DNA of 64,000 nt from Asterella californica (Eukaryota; Streptophyta; Marchantiopsida; Marchantiales; Aytoniaceae): the NCBI GenBank assembly GCA_036924285.1, contig JAYKYS010000008.1, positions 21,127,001-21,191,000 of the forward strand. The letters are read 5' to 3'. Below, piece after piece: positions 29,126 through 40,020 of this stretch. The notes below the pieces were generated by a model. The model made no database searches, was not told the DNA's origin, and saw nothing but the letters and a program-made list of their open reading frames with translations. The first letter of the stretch is position 1. Each line of letters opens with the position of its first letter. The position numbers and the translations under genes are program-made.

Positions 29126-30422
29126 TGTCGTGATGTGAATCATTTCACATAGTAAATGATTCACTTATCTGTCACGCATTAGTCTCTCTGAGTGAAGTTT
29201 TAGGAAGATGTTATATGTTTTGAGTCTTAGTAGGTTGATTACTATGTTGATAGGGCTTAAGCTCATGGGTTGTATTTGCGTGTCACCCATGCACGCTTTC
29301 TAGCTGATTTAAGTTATTTTTCGGGGCTGCGTGTCGTTTTAGGTAGTTTAAGTTTTACGCTGGCACTCTAGGGGGCTTCACGTGGTAGCCTATGAGTGTA
29401 GATAAGTTACCACATGGTTTAAGGCACAAAATGACAACCAAATGGAGCTATGAATTCTCATTGGTTCATTTTTGTCTTTTATGTAACTCTAAATTTAGAA
29501 ACAGAGGTCTAAAGGGGATTTCGAGCAATTTGTGAAGGCACTTCGAAATCTGAGAGCATAGGGAGATAGAGCTTGTGGAGCCAAGCACTGTCAGCAAAAA
29601 GTTTGATCGATTTGAGGCAATAAACAAGGAGTTATGGCTGATTGAAGTTCAATTTGTGTCAGAATTGTAGCACTTCTGTTCAATTTGGGGTTTTGAGTGT
29701 CATTTGCAGCAGAATCGAGGAAATCGCTTCAAAACTTCGTGGCTGTGTTCACTGTCAGCAGGGCTACGACTGTCTTCAAATTTTCATGTCATTTGAGTCA
29801 GTGAGTAATTCAGGGCGACCGCTGAAGTAGAGGGGGTCCGAAAAGCTCTCAATCTGGAGCAGTAACTTCAGAGAGTGAGATCTGGAGTTCTGTGTGGAAT
29901 CAGGAGGCCCAACTTCACAGGAGTGTTCATCGAGCTGTGTACTGCAAATCCTGTAAGAATTTCCCAAAGTGATCGAGCCAATTCCTTGTTATAGGTCGAA
30001 ATAGCTGTCTGGGTACCAGAAACTGCCGTAATTTCTCTACTCAGAAAGTTTCTGCTCATATCTTAGTGCTCTGAATTGATCTGAAGCTGAAATTTCGTAT
30101 GTGTATCCAGTAGAACCTTGTTTACATGTAGGAGGAGTTCTGAAGTCTGAACCTTCACATATTTCTCAATCCTGAGTGTCAAAGTTCGCCATCTGATCTT
30201 ATCATTGCTAGTTAAGCCTGAACTTTGCTTCCTGAACTTATCAGAAGAGCCTGGAGACTTATATGAGTGTTTTCAGTATCACCTTGAGACCTGAAGCCTA
30301 TCCTGTGAGTAAACCAGCCATAGTCTGAAGCTCAACGCTTTCCTGAGTAGATTGAACACAGCCTTCAAGCTCATATCACAGCCAGAAGGTTCGCCCTTCC
30401 TAGGAAGACTCTCAACCCGACA
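29126..30422 (+). repeat. 3' LTR of element A (1297 bp)
   Basis: Pairs with 4594-5891. Ends CAACCCGACA, followed by target repeat ACGT (30423-30426). Confidence 0.95.
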
Positions 30423-30599
30423 ACGTGGAGCCTTATCTTTTGACACGATAAGGTCCAGTGGCTCCTCAACACCAAACACGTATGATAAGGATATGTGGTG
30501 GTTTCACATCCTAGCCAATCCACAACACGACAGCGTGTTTATCTCTTTCTTGTCTCTGTTTAGCACACTCCATCTCCACAGCCAGGAACCTCGCATTTT

Positions 30600-31330
30600 C
30601 CTAGACATCCTTCACGCAAAATCCGACACGATAACAGACTGCACTCCGAGTCGTTGTCGCAGATGTCTCAATCTGCGCCACACCAGTCATGAAGTCGAAG
30701 TCAACTCCTTCTCCTCCATAAGATGTGGAAGTCTTTGTTCCATCAGATCTCCACTGAGCCATAGTCATACTAGCTATCCTCTGCTTCAACTTCTCAATCC
30801 GAGCAGCCATACTTGCTTTTGATGTCGTAGTAGGCGGTGGATCAATTGGTCCTCTCTCAGGTGCTAGACCTCTACCTCCAGTTCGACCACCATGGCCTCC
30901 CTAAGCTCCTCCGCCTCGTCCACGATCAACCTTTCCTTGTCGTAGTTCAGGATGGAGATCAAAACAACGGTCACTATTGTGAACTGATCATCCGCAACAC
31001 TCACACTGCCTAGGCATCGCTTGAGACGTCTCAAACGTCTCATAACCACCCTTCCTCTATGGATAGTCTTTTTGCTGATGATGACTATCACAAGTCCACC
31101 AAGGACCCACTTGTTGCTGACTAGAGAAGGACGGCATGGGCTTCTGTCCACTAGATCCTCCAACACCTCCTTGAGATCGTGACTGCTCCGCACGATCTTT
31201 ACCACCACCACCACCACGCTGTTGCGTAGCCTGTGATCCTCCAGAAGAGGTGGTCGCTCCATGTGGTGTCTCCTTGCTGAACCCAACAATCACCATCCTC
31301 TCCTCCACCATGTTGAGCTCAATCCGCTCA
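30600..31330 (-). pseudogene. Minus-strand relic of a retrotransposon gag with two zinc knuckles
   Basis: On the minus strand one frame reads a Gly/Gln-rich linker (TTSSGGSQATQQRGGGGGKDR), then a decayed knuckle WWTCDSHHQQKDYP. After a stop and about 20 residues comes a second knuckle C-EC-CG(stop)SV-H-NSDR-C-FDLHPELRQ, which keeps CX2CX4HX4C spacing. An Arg/Gly-rich segment and MAARIEKLKQRIASM follow. At least three stops break it. It is older than element A, which sits at its left edge. The left half may be the unassigned DNA before 4590. Confidence 0.65.
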
Positions 31331-31339
31331 GCTAGACCA

Positions 31340-32927
31340 ACGTCGGACTGATGTGTCTAAGGAGAATTGCATCCCTAACTCTCCTACGCAGCTCTCGGTC
31401 TAGTTCTCATACCATAACTAGACTGCTTGTGCTTTTGTCACCCCTTGGGTAACGCTGATCAGCCGCCTCATGCGAGTAAAACGTCTCGCGTAGGCTCTTT
31501 CCAGTTTCAAGTTCCAAAATGACTTGCCATTCGTGGGCCCCAGAAAATACTCTCCCGCACAAAAAAAAGTCCCCATAAAAAGCATTCACAATGTCTGTAG
31601 GTGAAATATGCAAGCAACCACACATAGGATATAGTCTTGTGTTTCAAAGAAACACAAAGGATGAAAAAAAATAATATATTATTATTACTTCCCTGCTATT
31701 CTTTACAACAGCTTAATTTTACTTTATTATCAAACCCTTTCAAGACATCCAAACTGTAAATTGTCTTGACAGGAGTAAGAAACCACAGGTAACATCAATC
31801 GACGTCTGCATGCATAAAGTGAAATATTTTCAAAAGTCCCAATTTTAGAGAAAGGGAGAATTTAGTCCGTGGGCTTTCACTCTTTAAATTATAACTTTTG
31901 AAAAAATATTATTATTTTCTCTACTTAATACATAAAAATTTTATCTCGTAAAGTAGTTTTGTCTAAAGATAAAGAAACTTTCGTCTGAAATAAACTGTTA
32001 CCAGTAAATAACTTGAGCAAATATTTTAAGTCTTCCTTTTTCTGCTCCGTGCTTGCGTGGATCACTTTGGATGCATATGCATTTGTGGTGCATGAAGATG
32101 GACACGACAGTATGTTCATTAATTTATTAATCATTTGATTTGTTATCGTAAAGAATAACAAATCAACAATAATTTGATATCATATCTCGTTCAGATAGTT
32201 TCGGAAACACGTGCTTGTGCGTTGTGCTTACGGATTACATCTGGATCGGGTCATAACTCTTGGTTTGTCTATCATTTAATATCTGGAAAAAGATCAATAC
32301 CAAAATAATCACATATAAAATGTAAATATATACACTAACAATAAACTCTAAGTTGATAATTTTTCTATAAAATAAATAGTTCTTTTTAGAAAAGCGCGAG
32401 ACATCTATTTCGCCACCTCTCTTGTACACGTTCTTGCCGCAGTGGGCTTGGGATGCATATTCTTTAGACTTTACCTTAGCAGTTTTCTGTTTTCGAACAT
32501 GCTACACGGATATCTCATTTCACCATTTTCAAGAAGGGAAGAGCACAAATTGGTGAATGGGTAAATCGGTTCCTCGCACCCTTTTCTTCACTGTCTCTCA
32601 TCTTCGTTCACTTTCTGTGGTCGGATGCGGTAACCGGCATAGCATGTACATCTTCCAGTCAGGACGACTGCCACGGCAGTCTCCCTTTGCGGCAACACCA
32701 AGACGGTGACCACGTACTACTTGACCTACATTTCTCCATATCCGTCGGTGGCTCCTCGGAAGCGTATATCCCGGCGGATCATACTCTCCGCGACGGAGAT
32801 ACACAGATACAGACTATCTTCCTCATCCGATGCCAGGTGGATAAGTGAGTCAGTCGTTTTGTTAATTTTCAATACAAGGGCGACGGTACACCCATGAATT
32901 TATTAGTGTAGAAAGGGGCTAAACCAG
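31340..32927. other. Gene-free, increasingly A+T-rich DNA
   Basis: No supported gene or retroelement motif. Base composition changes sharply near 31.6 kb from retroelement-like to A+T-rich, which probably marks the edge of the older retroelement cluster. Confidence 0.5.
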
Positions 32928-32953
32928 ACAGTACATGACGTGTCATGTACTGT
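32928..32953. repeat. Perfect palindrome, 12-bp arms, 2-nt centre
   Basis: ACAGTACATGAC and GTCATGTACTGT separated by GT. Flanking bases do not pair. It is one of six similar short fold-backs between 32.9 and 51.7 kb. Confidence 0.9.
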
Positions 32954-33137
32954 ATGGATATTGCCTGCGCCTGACTCATATGTGCTCGCGGCTGTCGGTT
33001 GCCAATGTCGGCGACACTCGCCTGGCGGCTCAAAGTAAGAAGTAATCGTGAAACCAGAACCCTTCAGCTGATGCTCATATTTAGCGCTGTACGCCGTATT
33101 TGCCCCATTTTTGTACACAGAAATTTACTTCACTTCA

Positions 33138-33470
33138 CCCTTCATACGTTTGTGGGACTTGACCTTGCCCCTGAATGGCAATCGTTGGTCCATCGTGTCA
33201 AAATGTCCCTTCATTTGAATATGAGAAGTGAATTTCAGCAGCAAATATATGTAAGAAAAATATTTTTGTAGCATATTATCCATCTTTGCAGTTTCTTTAT
33301 TTCTTTTAACGTCTTTTCATGGTGATAAATCTGATAAATCTGATAAACCTGATATTTCCAGTCAAAGGTGAAATCAAGTAATACAAAGTTAAGAAAAGTG
33401 AGATAAAACCTTACAAACGTATTATGGGTGGAATCAAGTAAATCTCTGCAAAATACAACCTGTTTCTACG
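33138..33470 (+). repeat. Dispersed A+T-rich repeat, copy 1
   Basis: Shares with 39690-40020, in the same order, a 'gacttgac...tggcaatcgt.ggt...aaaatgtc' block, an 'aacatattatc'-like block, 'tcaaaggtgaaatcaagtaatacaa' and 'ggaatcaagtaaatctct'. A third, cut copy is at the right edge of the window. It has no coding capacity and no clear terminal repeats, so its class is unknown. Confidence 0.6.
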
Positions 33471-33479
33471 ATCTTGGAA

Positions 33480-34814
33480 TTACCCTAGTATCAAGGCATT
33501 TCACTCCTATAATAATAATTATAAAATTGAAAAAATTAGGAATTTATTAGATGATTGCAGATGAAAGAGAGAAATGAGTTGATAGAATCAAAAAAATAAG
33601 ATTTTTTATCATGAAATTCTCTTGTCATATATGCTTCACTGTTATTATTCATTAACTTCGTATGGTGAGAATAAAAAAAACCATAAAATATATATGAGCA
33701 AAACCTCAAGGGCATCATAATTAATGTTTCATTCAAAAACTGAGCGAATTATCTTGACACTACAGTACATCAGGTCGGATGCAATACGGGTGGAAGGAAC
33801 TACCCGACATTCAAATCTCCACACTTCATTTTTTGAGCTAATCTTTTTTCTTTAGAATCAGGTTCACCGCACCACAACTTTTAGTTTTCTTATAAGCATG
33901 GAACTTGGAAGCTTGTTCTATAGAAGTTATCAAAAATCCTAACATGTCTTTGAAGGTACTCTCTTAGGATTTTCTGGTCTGGTGGTCTCACCATGTAGTG
34001 ATGATAAATAAAGCGTTATGACCACTGAAGTTCTCTTAAGAGTAGTGGTTCTTTCGTGTTCATTATGACCGAGCAGCTAGCTAGTTTATCTCAGGCTTCC
34101 CGCGAACTACCTTTTAAACGCGCGCTGTTGAAAAAAAGTGATTTTTTTACTTGTGATGCATAGTGGTCCGAGCTTACAAGCTTCTTACAAGCTTTATATT
34201 CAAACTACTAGGTGTGTAGCGGGATTTACAACTACATTGTTGCCGTGATCTTTTTTGGAAATCTAGTTGTAACCAGTTTAAGACACACAAGACCTTAAAG
34301 ACTTCCTTTACTTTAGAGTCCGAAACTCTTTCTTTACTCCTCTAAAATCTTCCTTAGAATACAAAATGCTTTGTCTTTAGCTCTTCTTATCTCACTCGCT
34401 TCCCCTAAACTCTCTGGTAGTCTCAACTCCCTAAGGAGTGTATGTAATGCACCACCTGAATCCTCGAGACACCGTAAGTACACACGTAATCAAGAAATAA
34501 CCTAATGATATTCCTCTTGAACTGTTGTCTAGGTGAGAATCTCTTGGGAAGGACAAAACGCTTTGGCTATGGTTGGTATCAGAAGATCAAAGTAAATGTC
34601 AAGAATCTTGCAGAAATTGATGGACAATGTAAGTTTTTTGTGAATCTATAGGCGTATGATCTTCTCTTCTATCATACTCTGTCTCGATAGAACGTCCAAA
34701 GTGAAGTTGTGCATAAAACTTGAAACATGACTTTTTCATTTTGTAAGTCTCTATCACTTCAGTCATCAATCTCTAACCATCCACTTTTCCTCAAACTTCA
34801 TAAACGTCTCATCC
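33480..34814. other. No supported gene
   Basis: A+T-rich sequence with many stops in all frames. No tRNA, LTR or domain is seen. Confidence 0.5.
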
Positions 34815-34855
34815 ATCTAGCAGTAAACAATGAACTTCATTGTTTACTGCTAGAT
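34815..34855. repeat. Perfect palindrome, 20-bp arms, 1-nt centre
   Basis: The left arm 34815-34834 reads ATCTAGCAGTAAACAATGAA. The right arm 34836-34855 is its exact reverse complement, with a single C between. It is the longest fold-back in the window. The almost absent loop makes a microRNA-type hairpin unlikely. Confidence 0.92.
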
Positions 34856-35999
34856 AGATAATTGAAGTTCATTTGGAACTGTAAAATATGCTCCAAAAAG
34901 TTTTACTTGGACCCAAACTCCCGATCAGTCATCATATATGATACTCAAAATTCAAAAAGAATGCTTCTGTGGTGTCGTAAAACGAGAGTTTTGCCTCATG
35001 AAAAGGTGAACCTCATGGCTATAATCAACAAGAGAATTTTGTGTAATCTTGCCAAAAATATTCTTAACTTCTCATAAGATTCCAAAGCTCATCCATGCGG
35101 AATTTCTGAAATTCTCTTTAATGCCTTGATTTCTCTTGTACATCATGTAATTCCCCTTCGCTTGTCTCCTCCTACTCATATCAGACTCCTCTATAACACA
35201 TGACACCTATTCTTTACAACACATTTTCTTCTATCTAATATTGTCTACTAAGGTAATTTGAAAACATCAATACAAGGAAGAATTCACTAGCTTCGTGTTA
35301 CTTGAAATCAGATCCGAACTATAGCTTAGGAAGTGCGGTTCTCGGCACAAAAAAACAATTCAATCCAACGGACCTCATATGACGAAGTTATACGATTTAC
35401 AAATTTCCAAGATCTAATACTAATGCTTCACTTCCAATTGCTGATATGTTTTTGACTAAGAAACCATTATGTAATATCTTAAAAAATATATTAAATGATT
35501 CTTTATATTGCAGTAGTTAGAAGGGAACAAAATTTATATCTAAGTATTGTAACATGGATTATAACTTGATCTAGAATCCAAAGTGATCCCATGGAATCCA
35601 GAGCAAAACCCAACCTCTGGATAAAATTCAGAGCAAACGCAACCTCTAGAAAACAAGTTCAGAGTGAAACCAACGTCTGGAAACTTTTGGAGCTAAATTT
35701 GCTATGAAGAAAGATTCCTCTTTCAGAGTGACCAAAGTTGCAATTGTTTGGTTCACTCTAGACAAGCAAAGCGGACTACTTGAAAATTCACTCTGGCTTT
35801 AAAAAGCAAAGAAAGTGAGTTAGAATTCACTCAAGGTATAAGAATTGATCTTAAAATTTCTAATTTAAGTGAGAATTCTACAATCCATTCTTTTAAATTA
35901 GCGGTTCTTGTTCTGGTTATTCGATTATTTGCTCATTTAAAATGATTCACATGAGAATTATTTATTGGATTTCATGCAAAATTTCTATCACTATTCCAT
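34856..35999. other. No supported gene; short tandem units at 35595-35690
   Basis: A loose repeat of about 30 bp ('ttcagagcaaacccaacctctggaaa'-like) occurs three times at 35595-35690. The rest shows no motif. Confidence 0.5.
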
Positions 36000-37400
36000 C
36001 TCCGGGTTTCTAACATGTCAACATGTAGAAATATATGTATTATGTGTAGCAGTATGAGGATACATAAAATTTCTGCCGGTCATGTAATGACAGATCATCT
36101 CATTTGCAGACTAATATTCCACACCTCTACATAGTTATCCACATTAATTCCGAGAAAGTTATCTATATGTTATCTCAGTTTAAAATATCGAGGGACACAT
36201 CCGCTTGTTTTGCTGTTTTCTATTGATCCACGTGGTACTTATTTCATGTATTTTACTCAAACATTTTACCACTATTCAGTCTAACGATGTTGAACACGTA
36301 TATTAGTATAAATGTAAGTATTATGAGTATTATTACAGAGATCATCTAGTGACACATCTTGTCATCTACAAGTGAATATTGTGCACGTGTACATATTTAT
36401 CCATATTAAATCAGAGAAAGTTATTTGTATGTTATCTCAACTTAAATGTTCATTTTCTAAGAAAACATACTGGAGTTTGGAATCATATAGACTAATCAAC
36501 GGAGGACATGTCTGTTTGTTTGGCTGTTTCTTACTAATCCATGTGATAATTATTTCTCATATTTTACTGTAGCATTTTATCACTATTCAATCTAGGGATG
36601 TGGAACAAGTATAAATATAATTGTAATGATTATCTTTGTAACGATTTCTGAAAATGTTGTTGAAGCGACAGGTGGTCTCTTGAGAAACATATAGGAGTCT
36701 GGTGTCGTATAGTCTAATCATCGGAAGACACGTCCACTTGTTTTGCTGTTCTTTATTGGTCTACATGGTAATTATTTCTTGTATTTTATCCTAGTATTTT
36801 CTCACACTACTTAATCTAGGGATTTAGAACAAGTATGTTTGTTTAAATATAGATATTATATGTATAATTATAAGGATTTCTGAAAATACCATCAAATCTC
36901 TTAGTGACAAGTCGTTCATCTGCAGACGAATATTGCACACATGTATATAATTACTCCACATTAATCCCAAAAAAGTTACATAGGGATTTAGAACAAGTAT
37001 ACTTGTTTAAATACAGATATTATGCATATAATTATAAGGATTTCTGAAAATATCATCAAATCTTTTAGTGACAAGTCGTTCATCTGCAGACGAATATTGC
37101 ACGCATGTATATAGTTACTCCACATTAATCCCGAGAAAGTTACCTGCATGTTATCTGGATATAAATATTTGTTTTCTACGGAAGCATGTGGAGATTAAAT
37201 ATGTATATAACAAATCATCAAAAAACGCATCTTGTATTTTAGATGATTCTCATTCGTCCACGTGGAAACTATTTCTTTGTATATAACCCAGAATGTTACC
37301 ACTATTGGATCTAGGGATATGTAACATGTATATTGGTATTAATATGAGTATTGTGAGAAAATACAATCATTCGTCAATATATCACATACATTTTACCTAA
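36000..37400 (+). repeat. Satellite-like array of diverged units
   Basis: Recurring blocks are 'gtcattcatctgcagacgaatattgcac', 'ttactccacattaatcccgagaaagttac', 'ggacacRtccRcttgttttgctgtt', 'tattttactc...tttRccactattcaatctagggat' and 'aagtatRtttg...ataattataaggatttctgaaaat'. Four to five units of roughly 160-340 bp can be followed. The freshest step is a 164-bp duplication (unit starting 36817 restarts at 36981). It has no coding frame. It could be an old minisatellite or a tandemly arranged transposon part. Confidence 0.7.
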
Positions 37401-37680
37401 TATATTATAATTTTTCTTGAAATTTATCAGATTTATTTTCTACATAGTTATCCATATTAAATCTTTGGATAAGGATTCTGAGAATAGTATAATTTTTTAA
37501 TATTATTTATCTTATATACGCTGTCGCATCATGGACCAATTATACCATGAAACGAAAGTCAAGGGAATAATATTTTCCCAAACTTGCTGCTAAGACATAT
37601 CTGAGAGCAGCATTGGATAGATCTCTTCGAGGAGATCAAAATTGGTGCTTATTGTGTAGAAACTGATCTTGGACCGACGG

Positions 37681-38015
37681 TAGAGCACGGTAAATAACAA
37701 GAAGTTTTTATTTATAGATCATCAGCAAATAGATCGTCGATAGAACGAGATAATTAACAACAAGTTGTTATTTATATAGGACCATGGATTAACTGACCGC
37801 CGGCAAGCATGACAAGCCAACAGCTCATGGATGACAAATAACATCAAGTTGTTATTTAGGGAAGATCACCGGCTGACAAATCACAAAAGGGATGTGACAA
37901 ACAAAAACAAATCGTTATTTATAGAAGTCCATCGACAGATGATCGTCAACAAACAACGGACGGTCGACGAACGGGTGATAAATAACAACAAGCTGATATT
38001 CATAGAGCACCACAA
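37681..38015 (+). repeat. Array of five units with a palindromic AATAACAA...TTGTTATT core
   Basis: Cores near 37691, 37751, 37835, 37897 and 37979 follow 'ga(t/c)aaataacaacaagttgttatttatagagYacca'. In the best copies the two halves of the core are reverse complements. Spacing is about 60-85 bp. Between cores the sequence has degenerate 'gacggtcgac/ccgacggt' text. It directly adjoins the dispersed repeat at 38022. Confidence 0.7.
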
Positions 38016-38021
38016 GCATTG

Positions 38022-38440
38022 ATTGACGTAAGAGGGGTGCTTATGAGATATGCTTGTAGTTGCGATCTGTCTATGGACGTATCGGGAGATTGAGAGATCC
38101 AATGCATGCGCGCAAGGTACCATTGGGTTCGGGTTTGAGCTAGCTACATAGAGGATTAGACGTCATGTAGAGGAGGATCGTGTTGTGTGTTTTCTAGTTA
38201 AACTGAGACGCAAGGAGAAGGATTGGGATTTTTCCAGTTATTTTCAGTTATTATGAGAGCTGAACCGTTTTGGCCGTTTCAGAGTCCAAACTTGCTATCC
38301 TTGGATCTATTAGGACCAAAACATTGAGTTCTTCAAGAGATAGAAGACGTTACAAAGTTTCATCAAGCGGATTGAGAGTGTTGGGTGAATTTGGCTCGCA
38401 AGGAAGTGCTTACGTCAATTTCTCGTGCGTCTGTGATCTA
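38022..38440 (+). repeat. Dispersed repeat shared with 1385-1800
   Basis: Starts 'gattgacgtaagagg' and matches the left-end copy in 'gggagattgagagatccaatgca' and 'cattgggttcggg'. It is followed, after about 120 bp, by a truncated A/B-type LTR, as if both belong to one broken-up retroelement. Confidence 0.55.
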
Positions 38441-38563
38441 AAGTTGGACTGCTTTTTATGATCGATCCACCAAGCTTTCTGTTCTTGGTGTCTATGCGAT
38501 CAAGGAGTCTTCATCTGCGCATAGGAGGTGACTGCATGTAGATTGGATTGTTGTCTTGGACGT

Positions 38564-39472
38564 TGTCGCACTACTTGGCGGTTACATGCTACACTTCTAC
38601 CCAACACTTGAGTTTAGTAGTTCTAGAAGTTAACTAAATATTACTTCTAGTCCTTAATGCATATGTTTGACACCTTTACATATGATGTTAACACTATTAC
38701 GTTATATATTTTGAGTCCTAATAGCTTGTATGTCATTTATCCTGTTCAAGCACTCGTACGCTTGTGCAAGAGATTTTATACTTATCTATGTTTTCAAAGT
38801 ACATAACTTTAGGTTTATCATGTGGATAGAGTTTAAGCTCATGGGTTGTGCTTACATGTCGTCAATGCATGCTTTCTAGTTTGTTTAAGTTATTTTTAGA
38901 GTTACTTGTCATTTTACATATCTTCGTAGGTAGTTTAAGGTTCAGGTTTACACTTTAGAGGCTTGACATGTAACTTATGTGTGAAATAAAGTTACCACGT
39001 GGATTGAAGACACAAAAGGACAGGGAAGTGAAGCTATGAATTCCCATTGGTCCATTTTTATTTTTTGTGAAATCCTAAACTTCAAAGCAGGGGTCTTAGG
39101 GACAGTTCGAGCTTTTGGTAAGGGCATTCAAAGATATGAGAGCATAGGGTGAGACAGCTCGTTGTGTCAATTAATGTCAGCATAAATTTTGATCGATTTG
39201 GAGCAATAAAGAGAGAGTTATGTCAATTTGAAGTTCGGATTGGGCTGAAATTGCATAACAATGATTGTTTTTGTTGTTTTTGGTGTCAATTGCAGGAGAA
39301 ACGTTTCAAACTTTCGTGGTTGCATTCACTGTCAGCAGGGCTACTACTGTCAAATAAATTTCATGTCATTTGAGTGAGTGAATAATTCAAGACGATCGCT
39401 GAAGCAGAGGGGTCCGAAAAGCTCTGAAAAGCTCTTCAATCTAGAGCAGCAACTTCCAAGCTCGAGATCTGT
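38564..39472 (+). repeat. Truncated LTR of an A/B-related family
   Basis: Begins TGTCGCACTACTTGGCGG and follows the A/B LTR for about 900 bp up to 'gctcgagatctgt', missing the last third. It has the same extra internal block (about 38740-38820) as the fragment at 214-486. No gag or pol follows, so it is either a solo LTR with a deletion or the edge of a deleted element. Confidence 0.85.
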
Positions 39473-39689
39473 ATGTTGTTTAATGATGTGTATGTGCACA
39501 ATAATAATATTCTTATAAAATACCTCGGATCTCATGAGAAAGAATCGAGATTTAGGAGTGTCATGAAGAACAAATATTGACACGCTCGTGTCAAAATTCT
39601 TTGTTTAGTCTTCTCACATGGACTCGAGTAGACTTTGAACGAGAATGGACGATAAGCAAAAAGATATCTCCGGCAGAAATTTCCTTGAC

Positions 39690-40020
39690 CGCACTCCTAA
39701 TACATTTTTCGGACTTGATCTCACTAATGTTACGATTGCATTACTTGATCGCACCCTTGACTGGCAATCGTAGGTAAAATGTCATGTATCCACGAGGAAA
39801 AGTCAGCTCAAAATGTCTGTATAACATATTATCAGTTCGTGCGATCTCTTATTTGTCTTGTGTAATGTTTTCACATAACAATAATTTAACTAAACTTACT
39901 ATTCTCAATCAAAGTTACAATCAAGTAATGCAATTTTAAAAGAGCGGAGTCAAATCCGACAAACAAACTAGAGTGAATTCAAGTAAAGTTCTATATCTCT
40001 GGAGATATCATGTTTCCCTT
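39690..40020 (+). repeat. Dispersed A+T-rich repeat, copy 2
   Basis: Second copy of the repeat at 33138. It contains 'tcgcacccttgactggcaatcgtaggt', which also occurs, slightly changed, at 63922. The homologous part ends near 'gaattcaagtaaagttctatatctct'. Confidence 0.6.

Larger units (their letters stand above)
4594..30422 (+). mobile_element. Element A: Ty3-type LTR retrotransposon, outermost of the nest
   Basis: Bounded by two LTRs (TGTCG...CGACA) and 4-bp repeats ACGT at 4590-4593 and 30423-30426. Without the B insertion the element is about 8.5 kb: LTR, gag-protease, -1 frame pol, LTR. B lies inside pol between RNase H and integrase, and the frame joins exactly across the B insertion (codon ending 10498 to codon starting 27778). 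A is defective. It has an early stop in gag-protease (8444), a stop in pol (9166), a deletion of about 350 bp plus frame change after the RT catalytic motif (about 9840), and Asn in place of the second integrase Asp. Confidence 0.95.

Noticed and set aside
30427..30660. Plus-strand LTR end resembling element B ('cagccaggaacctcgcattttcctaga')
   Set aside because: The match to the B LTR end is short and interrupted, and the minus strand reads continuously into the gag relic.
34815..34855. MicroRNA precursor
   Set aside because: The hairpin is a perfect 20-bp stem with a 1-nt centre; too short and without a loop for Dicer-type processing.
37681..38015. CRISPR array
   Set aside because: The host is eukaryotic, units are diverged and spacers are irregular.
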